Assembly (NCBI RefSeq): GCF_028769735.1
Contig: NC_088172.1
Coordinates: forward strand, 58,807,075 to 58,871,074
Length of the DNA stretch: 64,000 bases
Source of the DNA: Zonotrichia leucophrys gambelii
Lineage: Eukaryota > Chordata > Aves > Passeriformes > Passerellidae
Direction: 5' to 3'
The notes beneath the pieces were generated by a model. The model did not search any database. It worked only from the letters and a program-made list of their open reading frames with translations, and was not told the DNA's origin. Both the position numbers and the translations under genes were made by a program. This document shows, piece by piece, positions 1-11,750 of this stretch. Each line of letters starts with the position of its first letter. Position 1 is the first letter of the stretch.

Positions 1-2094
1 CCCATGGAAAGTGTTTTCTGGAATAAGACTTGGTATAAAACAGCTATTACTGTAGTTTTTGCATATTCCACAAGACAGACAATTCTTATTAGGAGAAAAA
101 GGAAGTTTTGACCTTGATTTTGGGGATTTTTTTGTGTGTTGAGTTGGATTTTTGTCTGATTTTGGTTTTCTTGTCTTTTTTATGCTGGTAAGTATTTCTT
201 GGTTTAATGTGCTACATATGCTTTACTGATACTTCCTTTTTGTTTAAGGCTTGGGCATCTTCTCTTTTGTTGTGGAGTGTAAGTAGTTAATTTTTTTCCC
301 CCCATGTGGTCTTGGGCAAAAAACTGCATGCCTTGGTGATCAGCTTGTTATGGAATGGAGAGTGTTTTACATGGATGTTTAATCAATGTATGTGTTTAAT
401 TCTAATCCTTGTTTGTGTAATACTTAAGAAAAAACAGTAAATGGCTGCAGTGAATAGCTCCACTGCAGAGCCAGTCTGGGAGGAATTTCTCCCAATGGAA
501 AGGGTTATTGAGAGTTATAAAGAAATAAATTAAACAGTTGGAAAAAAGAGGAAAAGTTGGACTTTTCAGTTACTTTGCCAAATAATCTCTCTATAAATTC
601 TCAGGAGAAAAAATATCAAAAGGCAGATAAGGCAAAGTGATTATTTTAAAGAAGACTATTTTAGTAACTTAAAGCTTGAAAAAGACTTCAGAATTTTATG
701 AAAATTAGTACTCATTTCAGATCAGAAATAAATGGGTTAAGCTCTGCATTTAAATCTGCTTTCTACTTTCCAGCTAGTTCTGCCAAAAAGTCATTCCATT
801 GGAACATTAGGAAGGAACTAAACTTTTAAACATAATTTAAGACCGGAAAAATCTATTATGGTTGTATTTTCTATCATGACTTTTATGAAAGTGACAGCAT
901 CTATTATTTCAAAAGTGGAACAGTCTTTCAAATATGTACAGGATAAAATAAGGAACCATCCATGGGACTGAATGTCATGCATGTCACTGATTTCTGTATT
1001 CATTTTAATAGCTCAAAGTGTTTGACATTCTCCAGGAACTAGTGCTAATGGCTTAATTCAGTGAAATTCTCTAAGAATAGGAAGTCTGCCCAGTCCCTGA
1101 AAAATCATTCTGGGGCTTAGCAGTGCAAGTGCTTATATAAGAGTGTGTGAGGCCTTTTATTTTATTTAAATAATGTTCTAAAAATATTTCTCTGTTGATT
1201 TGGGCTTTTTGAGGGATATGTATCTCTGGAGGATTTTGTTTAGTCTTTTCAGACAGCATAAATGTTACTTTCTCCTTTCTTTTTACTTACAGCCATTGTG
1301 GCAGTAGAGCAATACTTGGGCTTTATCTCTGTTGAATAACATGTTATCTTTGAAATATTTTGAAATTTTTATTGGACCACCACCAAAAGTAAAATGTGCT
1401 TATTACATTAAAATGTGCCTTGTGGGCAAGGCAGGTGTAGGCTGGTGGCAGTGATCTGCAGCCATGTACTGTCAAGGATGTGGGAGGCCTTGTATTTATT
1501 AATAAAAGGGTAAGTTTATCAGATGTTAGAATTACTGCTTGACTGGAAATTACTTGATTGACTGGAAAAGGTAAACCATAGACATACAGTTGAGGCCTGT
1601 TGTTGTAGAGGCAGAAACAGATGATTATGGCCATTGTGAACTGAAAGAATATTTCAACATCCTCTGTTTTTAGACTAATGGATTATATGTTCAGTGAGCG
1701 GATCATCTGGGATATATGAGGAGGGTAAAAAACCAGTTCCCAGTCTTCCAGCTGGAACAACCCATAAATTCTGCTGAGCCTATCATAAACTAAGTATTCT
1801 TCTAATTGACAGTAAACCAAAGTATTTTCAACCAAAATTATAATTTTCAAGAAAGGATGAATAAAACTCTGTCACTTGAGCTATAGCTGCAGTCAGTCTC
1901 AATAGCACTTGCATGTTACAGACATCCTTAATGCTTATAATCAGGAAGGAGGTGATTAGCCAGATATCCTGCTTTGCAAGACCCTGCCTTGGTAGTGGTT
2001 TATTAATTTTATTCTATTCAACATGGTGCAGCTTTACCTACTTTGACAATCTATAGGGGTTCCTATATGGTTCCTTTGATAGGGTCCTAAAAAA

Positions 2095-2117
2095 AAAGCC
2101 ATTTTAAAAATGGCTTT
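2095..2117. repeat. short inverted repeat, 11-bp arms, 1-nt spacer
   Basis: The arms AAAGCCATTTT (2095-2105) and AAAATGGCTTT (2107-2117) are perfect reverse complements around a single A. A further partial copy of the left arm (AAAAAGCCATT) follows directly at 2116-2126, so the block looks like local copying of a 9-11 bp unit in both orientations. No function is inferred. Confidence 0.8.
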
Positions 2118-3921
2118 AAAAAGCCATTGTGAAATGATGCATTTCCAGGCTTTTATTTCCATAGCTCCGGACTATATTCTAGCAAAAACCAATATGCATC
2201 TGTGGTCCTTCAGTCTCAGTGTGATTCCAGAAGACTCAGGAGGTCAAAAACCAGAAAATACCAAAATCTAAGACCAAAAAATCTCACAAAATTAAAAACA
2301 AAAATAAAGTCTAAATATTTTAAGTAATCAGAAGAATCTGTGCCCCTGGAAAACAGAAGGCAAATCTACTTTTCAGCCTTCCAAATTAAAGCAGTAGAGA
2401 TTGAGGGGAGAAGTACTTTAAGAGCTGCATCTGAAAGTTCCAGAAATAAGAAGGCAATAACCAAAATAATAAAATATTCTCCCTGGGGAGTATGTTAAAT
2501 AAGGAGAGAAAACAGTTCCATGTTCAATAAACTTTGACTAGATAGGAAAATAAGTTCGTATGTTCTTCAGCACATGTTAAATTACTTGTTGAAGTAGAAA
2601 ATAAAAGTAACATAGAAATAATTTGTCATTCAAATACCTGTTTCACATGCCATGTTCTTTCCTATTGCCATACAGTGTACAGAACAGACGAGATGAAAAA
2701 ATCCAGCTGCAGAAACAAGTTGCACCATTCCCTGACAAATTTTAGAGAGTGTATGTTACTTAATGAGATGAGACTTTAATCAGAATGATCTGAATCTGAG
2801 CACAGGGAGTTTTGCCTGTGTTTATCTAGTTAGTATTAGTGAAATGCATGTGGTAAGGATGTGATTGATTTTTAAGTTAGAAACCTTGAGTTTACATCTC
2901 CACACCCTTCTGCTCCCCTCCTGAAAATGCTTTTAGTCTATTGGATACTCTTATTTTAAATAATCTCAATTCTTCTTGCTTTTTGTATTAATGATACAGT
3001 ATGTCCTTTACTGCCTAAATGAATTTCAAGTTTTTCCATTAAATTTATAAATTCAGTTTCTAAAAATATATACTTCTATAAATGCCAATTTCTTATAACT
3101 TGATCATATTCATTGAGCAGAATTTGTTTTATGAATTGTAAGCATAAAATAGAGAATTCTTAAAATGTTTAAGTCTCCTGGAACTAGTAGTTATCTTTGT
3201 AATTGTTGAGAGATTTACAAGTCATGTTACTTCATAGAAGTTTTTAATTTTTCAAAGAAGAAGAATGTTTTTCAGAATGCACTGGTTTACACATTCTTAT
3301 GTCACTGGGATAATTCAAGATCTAGCCTCATACAACTCAATAAGCAGTTAAATAGCATGCTGTTATATGTCTGATATGTAATCTGCTTGCTATAACAGGG
3401 TTAATTATAAAGGAGAAGCCTTGAACAAATTGTAAACATGAATAGCAATAATTTTTCAACCTTGCTTGGGAGCAATGGGCATTTCTGTTATTAAAGGTGT
3501 GTGTTTAACCAGCATGAACATTAGGGAAAAAAGTATCAATGTCTTAATACTGACTTTCTAAAGCTGTGCTCATTTTGTTTCTGAACTGGACTACACACAT
3601 GAAGTTATTTTATTAAAATCAAATGACTGCATTATTTTCAGTAATTTTAACAACAAAACGATCAAAACCAAACCAACTTCCATGGTGGTGAAAATATTTT
3701 GGTTTTGCAGTGTAATGCTGTCTGTCAATATTAGGTAAAAGATGACACTCATTAAACAGCCACCTCAGGGGGTGTTGAGAATCTGGGTCTTGGTTTTCTG
3801 GAGAAAAAAAATTCTACTTTTATTCAGATGTTAGTTTCCTGAAAGAAAAGTTCAAACACTGAATATTGACAGTTCTTGAAAGTTGTCCTGTCCCTATTCC
3901 TTCTCTTCCCCCTCCCACCCC

Positions 3922-4431
3922 CTAAAATCCTTGTATCTTTCCACCTGGGTTTTGTATAAAACAAAATGGTATTTGTAGGTCTTGATTTGCTAAGGTCTGT
4001 TTTTGATTAACCCAGGGTAGATTATCTAGCTTTGAGATTAACTGGACCACAGAGCAGACAGACTGTGGGCAGTAGGCTGGAGGAGCCCAGGCTGCCCTTG
4101 GGGACAGCTCTGCATGGGAGTTGCAAATGCTGCTTTGCTTTGCCATTTGCACCATCCTCTGCTTTGTCATCTCCCTTATGAAGTGTGGTAGAAAAACTGA
4201 GTAACCTACAAGTGTAGGAAAAAATAAAATGAAAAAAATGTGCATGATGCTGGACTTAAAAAGACAGTTGGAAAAATAATAAATTCTGTAGTGTTTCTCT
4301 TTCCTGAAGATATTTGTGCTTTCACTGTGAAAGGAAACTTCCGTGTGTTGGAGGTTCAGCCATCCTAACATCCGATGTTTATCATGAAAGACAGCAGCTC
4401 TTCTAAACCAATTGTGTGGCAGAATTGACAT
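3922..4431 (-). other. longest open frame in the window, unrecognised
   Basis: A minus-strand frame of 169 codons starting with ATG, the longest in the window. At this base composition such a length is uncommon but not impossible by chance. The translation has no domain I recognise. It has one hydrophobic segment around residues 62-82 (IMHIFFILFFPTLVGYSVFL), then a basic stretch and a Ser/Ala/Pro-rich middle. No promoter, clear splice sites or polyadenylation signal could be tied to it. The likeliest reading is a chance frame in a locally GC-richer part of the intron. A lineage-specific small gene or an exon of a non-coding RNA is possible. Confidence that it is translated is low. Confidence 0.12.
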
Positions 4432-4773
4432 AGTTAGATCTTTTCTCAGGCTCCTAGTGTATATTAAGAAGAGTTAAATTGGATTGTCTTGTGTTACTGT
4501 AGGTTGTACCTGTGTCTCATTGATCAATTTATATGGATGCTGTGTCCTTTTCTCTTCTATCATTTCACCTTACCTTTTTAGTTCCTCCACTTATTATGTT
4601 GTTAATTGTATCTTTTCTCTCATTTCCTCCAGATGTCATTTCTTATTTGCTATCTGGAGATTTTATTTAGGTTCCTAAGTTTCGATACCAAGTTGTCTGC
4701 TTCAGTGGGTACAATCATTTTGCTCTGAGTTTCAGCTCTCATGTTTCCACTGAGCTGTAATATTTCAAATATA

Positions 4774-4803
4774 TTGAAAAACACTCTTGTGGGTGTTTTT
4801 CAA
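4774..4803. repeat. hairpin, 11-bp perfect arms, 8-nt loop
   Basis: TTGAAAAACAC at 4774-4784 is the exact reverse complement of GTGTTTTTCAA at 4793-4803, with the 8-nt loop TCTTGTGG between them. A second smaller inverted pair (TTTCAA and TTGAAA) overlaps its left side at about 4763-4779. The arms are A/T-rich, which raises the chance expectation. Confidence 0.8.
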
Positions 4804-5698
4804 GGGTGTTTCTTAACACTGTAACCATCTGAATAAACTCATTGCAGTTCTTTAAGTTTAAAAATAAGAGCAGATTTGATGGAAAATTATGTACACAATT
4901 GTGTGGTTGAATTTAATTCCATCTCAAAAAGCAAAATATGAACATGGCAGCTGTGGTTGTCTGCAATATCATTCTGAATAATATTAAATGCAGTGGCTGA
5001 ATGTAGTCTACTTACACTGATAAAAATAAGGAAGTCTTTTTCTTCTTCAAGCTTCTCCCTTGTGTGCGCATGGAAAATATGTTATGAAAAGATCTAGTTG
5101 TACAGTGTCTTGGACTCTCTGCAAACCCTTTATATTAGTGCTTTTTGAACTGTGCACTTCATTAAAATCAAGACAACAACTTTGGTAAAAAAAGCCTTTT
5201 ATACAATAAAAAAAGAAAAGCAAATGGAATGTCATGTCAATCTGCAGCACTAAACAAATATAGCATATGTAGATGCATTTACATCAGAATGGCATGTTTA
5301 AAACAGAAGTTTAATTTAAAATTCTTTTGGGTTGCGTACAAATAGCCAAGAACTGAGACCCATGAGACCTGTATAGGAATATTAAGTAAATGGTTGCAAA
5401 AATGTGAAATGCATCAGGCTAATAGAACTATTAAATAGATGATATTTAAAGAGAGAAACTGTGCATTTGACAGCCTTTTTCTGTATAAAGCATTCTGAAA
5501 TACAGCTCTTTACACAAGCCTATGTTCTTTTATTTCTCCCAGTATTCAGAATGTTCATCTTCAATCTACCACTTGTCAAAATGAATTAGTTGGCATCTGC
5601 CTTTATTAAAGACTTCAGAAATCTTGCTAAGTTGGTTTAAATATTTATTTACAGTAATTACTAGGGAGCCTTGCAGTATAATTAATATTTTGTGTATT

Positions 5699-5910
5699 AT
5701 CATGGAATATCCTGAGTTGGATGGGACCCACGAGGCTCATCAACTCTAATTCCTGGCCCTCCATGGCACTATCCCCAAGAGTCACACCCTCTGCCTGAGA
5801 GAATTGTCCAAATGCTTCTTGAACTCTGTCAGGCTGGTGCTGTGACCACTTCCCTGGGGAACCTGTCCCAGTGCCCAACCATCCTTGGGGTGAAAAACCT
5901 ATTTGTAATA
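5699..5910 (-). mobile_element. CR1 LINE, truncated 3' fragment
   Basis: Read on the plus strand this is the reverse complement of the 3' end of an avian CR1 non-LTR retrotransposon. The recognisable landmarks in order are ATCCTGAGTTGGATGGGACC (near 5708), CAAGAGTCACACCCTCTGCC (near 5776), TTGAACTCTGTCAGGCTGGT (near 5819) and ACCACTTCCCTGGGGAACCT (near 5844), ending in a GGGGTGAAAAACCT block. This text is the abundant young-to-middle-aged CR1 type of bird genomes. Only about 0.2 kb remains, all downstream of or at the very end of the reverse transcriptase frame, so it is a dead 5'-truncated copy. The 77-codon minus-strand frame across it is part of the element. Subfamily assignment needs an alignment. 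Confidence 0.93.
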
Positions 5911-8900
5911 TATGATATTATGATGCTTTGCACATTGTGTTGCGTAATAGTTTTGAATTTTTCTTGAAGAAGAAAAAAATCTCCAGGTTTTTTAAGTAAA
6001 GTTAGTAGAGTGTTGATTTAGAAAATGAAAAGTCCTGTTAAATGATTTAGTATGATAATCCCATTATATTCTTAGGGTTAAAATCTGTATTTATTTAAGG
6101 CTATATACAATAGGAAATGTATCTAAGGGTAGGTGTGGTAGAAACAAGTTACGGCTCATCAGGTTTTATTCTTCAAAATTTGTCTAGCAGAACTTGAAAA
6201 ATACCAAAATTGATTCTCACTTTGTTTTCTTCTCAGTTGAAAATCTATATGCTATAGTAGGAAATATCGTTTTGTAGGAGAAAGCTGGCACTTCCAAATG
6301 AATCTCATTGGGAATTTTGGTGAGAGGAAAAAAGCAAATGTGTACACGTACAAGGCCATAATGGTGTGTAGCTAAGTGCTTATGACTAGTTTTCTTATGC
6401 TGACTGTAACTTACTCTTCCTGAGTCTGTCTCAAAATATCCTATTTTCAAAATCAGGAGAAAGGAGTTCAGAAGAGCAGAGTCTTGACTTTTTAAAATCT
6501 AGAAGCACTTTGGGCTGTTTTTAAAGGGCTGAGTTTTTCCAGCAGACAATCTTTTCATGTTAGTTAGGTTTTTTTGTATAAACACAATACTGATCAACAT
6601 CACATCTATCTTGCGCCACTTGCTTCGAATCATATGTTCCTCACAATAATGTTATGGCAGGGTTTGAAATGCTGTCTGGAGAAGTAACATGATGTAGATG
6701 AGGTAGTGCGAAGGTACAGACTTTGTGGATCTGTGTGGACTCACATCCAAGAAGCATCAGGCTATGGCTTGTGCTGCAGGCTGTGCTCTGGAAAGCCCGG
6801 CAGGACATCTATACCAAACTTGTTCTTTTCAGTGCCTAGAAATCCTAGAAATGGCAACTCCTCAGATAGCTAGAGTCTTTGGAGCATGTCTTCTGGTGTG
6901 ATGGTCCTAAAAGAAGCTGTGTTCAGGTGATGCAAGTGCAGGATATGTGGGGTTTTAGTGGATTGTGCTTACTTTGATAGTTGTTTGCCAGATCTAGAAA
7001 GATAAGAGTGTAATTTGGAGAATTATACTCTTTTTCTCTTTGAAGAGCATGTATAGGTGCAAGTGACATTATTTTCTTCATTACTAAACTTCATTTGATC
7101 AATGTTTTTTAAGAGCAGTTTCTAATATTTCCATGTTTAAAACATTTTGTTTTACTGAGAAGCTGTTTCTGCATTTAATCTTCCTATGCCGTGTTATATT
7201 GTTCCCCTTTTCCCTTCACGTGCACAGGTGAAGCAAAGGATTTTACAGCAAAATTACAAAGTCCTCTAACCTCTGCATTGCAAGTTCAGTTTTTTCCTCT
7301 GTCAGAATTTGTAGATAGGGTCATAGTTGTTTTAGAACTGCAAATATAATATCTTTGCTAAGTGCTAACTTAATTCTTACAAAATATGTTTTAAAAGAAT
7401 GAGGACAATGGGCCTTTAATTGTGAAAATTTGCTTATGACTCATAGATTAAAACAGTACATAGGATTTCTCAACAGTGCATTGCTTCTAAAATGTAATGA
7501 AGAAAAATCACTTCTGAAATTATTTGTAAGTGTGTAATAAACATAATTATTGATTCCACTTTATTACTAGGGATGAAGCAGAGCATAGAAAGCTAAAGAC
7601 CTTGGCTGAAAAAGCCTTGGATTCTTATTCTTGTGTGCTAAAGGAATAGGGACACGTGAGGGAAGAAAGCTGGGTTATGATGAAAGAAGGAGTGTTAGGT
7701 TACCCTTGATTATGTTTATTTTGGCAGTGTTGCAAATGTGGATTCATGATGAGATATGGTTTTTTCCACTTTCTGTTGCACAGCGTATATGTACATGTTT
7801 TCTTTGGAAATGGTAGAGAAAAGTAAATGTCATAGGATACACTGGGAATACTGATGTTTAAGTGTACTCTTCTCTCCCTGTAAAGTTTGTTACTATGTTA
7901 CTCAAGATGAGAACAAGTTGTTAAAAGTTCTCCAAATGATGCATGCTTTTATTACGTTTTCAGTGTAAAAAATGCAAGTAATTTTTTGTGGGTTTTTTTG
8001 AGTGTTTTCTTATGGATATTATACAGAATAGAAAATTAAGCAGATGTTTCAACAGATGTCACAGGGGGCCTCTGGAGGGAATGGATGATTCGTGCACCAG
8101 AGGAAAGAAAACTACTGAAAGGGGGAAATCTAGAATTGTGTGGCCTGAGGTCCACTGAGCTCAGTCACTCATAGAATTTTGAGGTTGCAGCTGTTAAGAG
8201 CAGAAGGTTTTTATTTATTATTCTAGTGTGAGGACACAGATTCAGAAACCAACATCACAAACAGAATTTCTTCTCATTTAGCAGCTATGAAATTATCTGT
8301 AAGGATTTCAGGGGCCTATTGCAAGCTCCTGTGTAAAGTGCTCCATCTTCAAGAGGAGTTTCAGAAGGAGATTCCTCTGCCCTGGGAGGAAAAACCTTAC
8401 TTGGGCCACTGCAGGGATGTGTTTCTTGGGGAAGCTGCCAGGAGGAAATGAGGCAGACTAATCTGGAAATGTTTTCTGGATAGGAGAAAACTCCTGAAGT
8501 GGAGGAAGGATGAAGAAGAAAAATTAAAACCAACTTTACATAAGGTAGAATGGGATATGAACTTAGAACTCTTGCTGCAACTTAAGTGGTACCAGTTGCA
8601 GTGGTTAATCAGCTCTACATTGAGACTAATTCAATTTCACAGCAAGGAAGAATCATAGCAACATTCACATCCTGTCTAGCAGTGCTCTGCTCAGGAAACA
8701 GCTTTCCTATCACCCTTCTGTCTTTCATTTTAAAATTAAAATGCCTTTCTTGGTTGTAATAACCATAACAAGAAAAAAACCCCAAAACTTGGAGTTAAAA
8801 TTAGCTGACGGGCATCTCAGTTATCTTCATTCCATAAGGTCTTTTACACAGAATGTGGATATCAGGTCCAGCAGTCCTGAGTCAGCACTATTCTTGGTAA

Positions 8901-9862
8901 GGTGTTAGTGCTGTGAATGTGATCTGCTACATTCTATAGATGCAGTTTTGTGGAAAAATGTCATCTTGCTAATGAATACGAGCACATATTAAGGAGAAAA
9001 AGCAAGACCTCATTTCATTTGGGAATAAAAGCTTTTGTCATGGGGGCCTAGTCGCTTCCAAATACCTGAATCTTCTGTCTGAATGACACAAAACAACAGG
9101 GAAGATAAAGTGGTATGTCTTGAGGGTCAAAAAACCTTCAGAAATGTAAAACAAGATGCGTCTTTTAATTATTCAAAGTAGACTGTTGAAAGGAGTGGGA
9201 TGATGAAGAGGGCCAAGAGCAGCCCATGATTTCTCAGAGCTGAACTTTCCCAAATCTAGAGGCAGAAGACACAGTTTTCCAGTTCATTAAAGGCAGCAAG
9301 CTGTCAGTCAGATGTTTGAGCCAGCTCAGCTGAGAGAGGGCACGTGCTTTGGTTGTTTACACAAAAATCCTAAGACTGGTGGGGGAACACTTTCACAGCT
9401 GCTGTTGGCAGCACTTGACACAGTGGCACACAGCTTTGATTTCAGTCATCCTTCCTGGTTTGGACCTACTTGGCCATGTCTTCATAAATTGGCTCAGAGG
9501 GATAAAGAGTATCCTTGGCTGTTCAGTACTTCAAAACTAAAATTTACATCTTGTCTTCTAACTAGTTTGAATGTATATCTACTACTTTAATCTGTGAGTT
9601 ACTGCTCCTAAGAATAAGTTGTATGATGGGAATCTGTAGTACTGAAATAGAATGGTTTCCTATAAATCCATTCTTTCCCTTGCTGTATGCTCCAATATGA
9701 AATAATGCCATCATCCTACCTTAGGGGAAAAGAAATGCCAGGGCAAGAGGAGGAAAGAGATGAAAATTTTAGTAAGATTTAAGAATTCCTGACAAAATAG
9801 TTTTTGCCTCACGCTTTTCAAAAACATGAGAAGCACAAAATGAAGGGGAGAGAAAAAAACAG

Positions 9863-9877
9863 AAAAAAAAAAAAAAA
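9863..9877. repeat. poly(A) run, 15 nt
   Basis: A plain mononucleotide A run on the plus strand, preceded by a shorter A run within an A/G-rich patch. No retroposed gene could be recognised upstream of it, so it is treated as low-complexity sequence. Confidence 0.9.
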
Positions 9878-10341
9878 GCCCAGAAACATGCAGCTATAAG
9901 AATGTATGAGGTGTTCGGATTCTTTTGGTCTAGGTTTATCTGCATATGGGATTCGAGAAGGATCTGTGACCAGCAGAGAGCTGCATGAACAGCACCACAT
10001 GCAAGAGTTTAGATAACACTCAAGAGCTCTAATGAGAGGAGTAGAGCAGAACCTGGGACCAACCTGGGCTACCATCGCCAAAACATTGTGATGTCCGGCA
10101 GAGAGATGACATCAAATGGAAAACAACAATTGGCTGAGAAAGTACCCTGGGGTGGCAACACACACTAATCTGTTATGATATGAATTTACTGTGTCACAAC
10201 ATTGGGATAATATCATGTTTTGGTGCAAGTATTGTGAAAGGTCTAAATGTGTTATCTGGTACCTGAATGAGAAGAAATGTTCTGACAAAGTCATAGTTGT
10301 GAAAGTGTTGATGGCTGGAATTATACTCTGAAAGAGATCTT

Positions 10342-10377
10342 CTATTTTTGATAATTTCTTCTACTTTTTGATAATTT
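10342..10377. repeat. imperfect direct duplication of a 16-17 bp unit
   Basis: CTATTTTTGATAATTT at 10342-10357 is followed by CTACTTTTTGATAATTT at 10361-10377, separated by CTT. The two copies differ by a substitution and a one-base length change. It is a small local tandem duplication with no function inferred. Confidence 0.8.
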
Positions 10378-10986
10378 AGTAGCTCCTGAAAAAAATAGGT
10401 TTGCTGATTCAAGGGCTTTGAAGATGTTTGTTGCTAATTTCCACATATACCATAAATCCTATTACTTGTACTTTCAGCAGTAAGCAAGCTGATGTTCATG
10501 TGATATAGAGACTGAAACTTATGTAAGAAGTACAGAACTCCAGTGGCTTTAATAGTGTCTACAGCTAAATAGAAATAAGTCCAGAACAATTAAATTTAAA
10601 GGCAATAGGTTCTTCAGATCTTTTTTAATTGCAATACATTTTTTCTTCAATGGCTTTTCTTTTTTATTGACACTTATTTGTCAGGAGTCCTGTAATTTGA
10701 GACAAAAATAATCAAGAATTAAATGTTATATATTTGGGAGTCTTATTTGAATATCTGCTCAATTCCTGAAAATCAGCCTGTTGTGGTAGCAGGTTTTTTG
10801 GTGCTTTTGGGGTTTTTAGCTTGCTTGCTTTTTTTTAAGTAATTCACAGTGAAAACACTCAAAGGTAGTCTCTTACATGGTGGAGATTTATCCAAAACAA
10901 ATTGTATCTATATTACACTAATGTATATATATTTTTGTGATTTGATTTATAAGTTCCAGTATAAGATACTCCATTCCTCACTGCAG

Positions 10987-11012
10987 AGCCATGAAAAAAG
11001 CAGCTTTTACAC
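10987..11012 (+). other. candidate 26-nt micro-exon (weak)
   Basis: A pyrimidine-rich acceptor (CATTCCTCACTGCAG) ends at 10986 and a consensus-like donor (CAC then GTAAGTG) begins at 11013, enclosing 26 nt. Two of the three frames are open, reading AMKKAAFT or SHEKSSFYT depending on phase. Such pairs arise often by chance in a 64-kb intron, and the peptides cannot be recognised. Confidence 0.1.
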
Positions 11013-11732
11013 GTAAGTGCCAATGCACCTTGAAAATGAGAAATTAAAGCATTAAATAATCATAATTTTTCCTTTTTATCATAGTCTTAAACATTTGCCT
11101 GCATTTGTGATGTGAATATAAAGCAGGTGGTGAAAGCGTGTTATACTTGATGTGCACATTAAATAAACCCTGTGCACTGTGGATGTGCAAATGTTTGTAT
11201 GGTGCAGTTTTTCTTATTTTCCATTGAAGTACCTTGACAGAAAATCCAATGGAAAGTTAGGGGACTTTTGAGATAAGAATCTCTTACAGAGCAGTGGCAT
11301 TCTTTCCAAAACTGTATTTGTTAAAAATCATGAGGTACTTCAGATAAAGAAGTGAAAAGAGGGAAATGTGTATTACTTTTTAGCAGGGCCAGACTTGTTG
11401 CCCAGCACACTGTCAGATTTCATGCCATGAAGAGGCTGAGGTGAATAAAGAAGAAAGAACGCTGTCCTTATGACTCCTTGATGGTGTTTCAGTTCCATTC
11501 TCTCTGCTCTCTTTGGGAGCTGGGGACTTTTTCAAGCCCATGAGTACAAACGTGTTCCTTTAATAAAAAGGAAGAGGAAAAAAGTATCACATCTGTAAGT
11601 GTGTCTTAAGCCCTTAAGATGGCTCTTAATGGTTGTGAAAAACAACATTGTGAAATCCTTACAAGTTCATTCCAGAAAAATCTCAGTTCCATTCTCAGAA
11701 ATAAGAGTGCTGGCCCAGCAGTGGGCATAATT

Positions 11733-11750
11733 TAACCCAGTTCTGGGTTA
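11733..11750. repeat. inverted repeat TAACCCAG / CTGGGTTA
   Basis: Two perfect 8-bp arms separated by TT. It is short enough to be a chance occurrence in a window of this size. Confidence 0.7.

Larger units (their letters stand above)
1..5698. other. AT-rich non-coding stretch, probably intron or intergenic
   Basis: No recognisable gene or repeat family was found here. The sequence is AT-rich and CpG-poor, with T-rich runs near 120-180 and 280-300 and an A-rich patch near 2230-2320. Consensus-like splice donors (GTAAGT) occur near 187, 280 and 1521, but none is paired with a convincing acceptor and open frame. The stretch contains a long minus-strand open frame (3922-4431) and two short inverted repeats, listed separately. 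Confidence 0.6.

Noticed and set aside
187..195. Consensus donor CTG/GTAAGTATT
   Set aside because: The upstream sequence lacks a matching acceptor and is T-rich low-complexity DNA.
5645..5878. 77-codon minus-strand frame
   Set aside because: It is the translation of the truncated CR1 3' end plus flanking DNA, not a gene.
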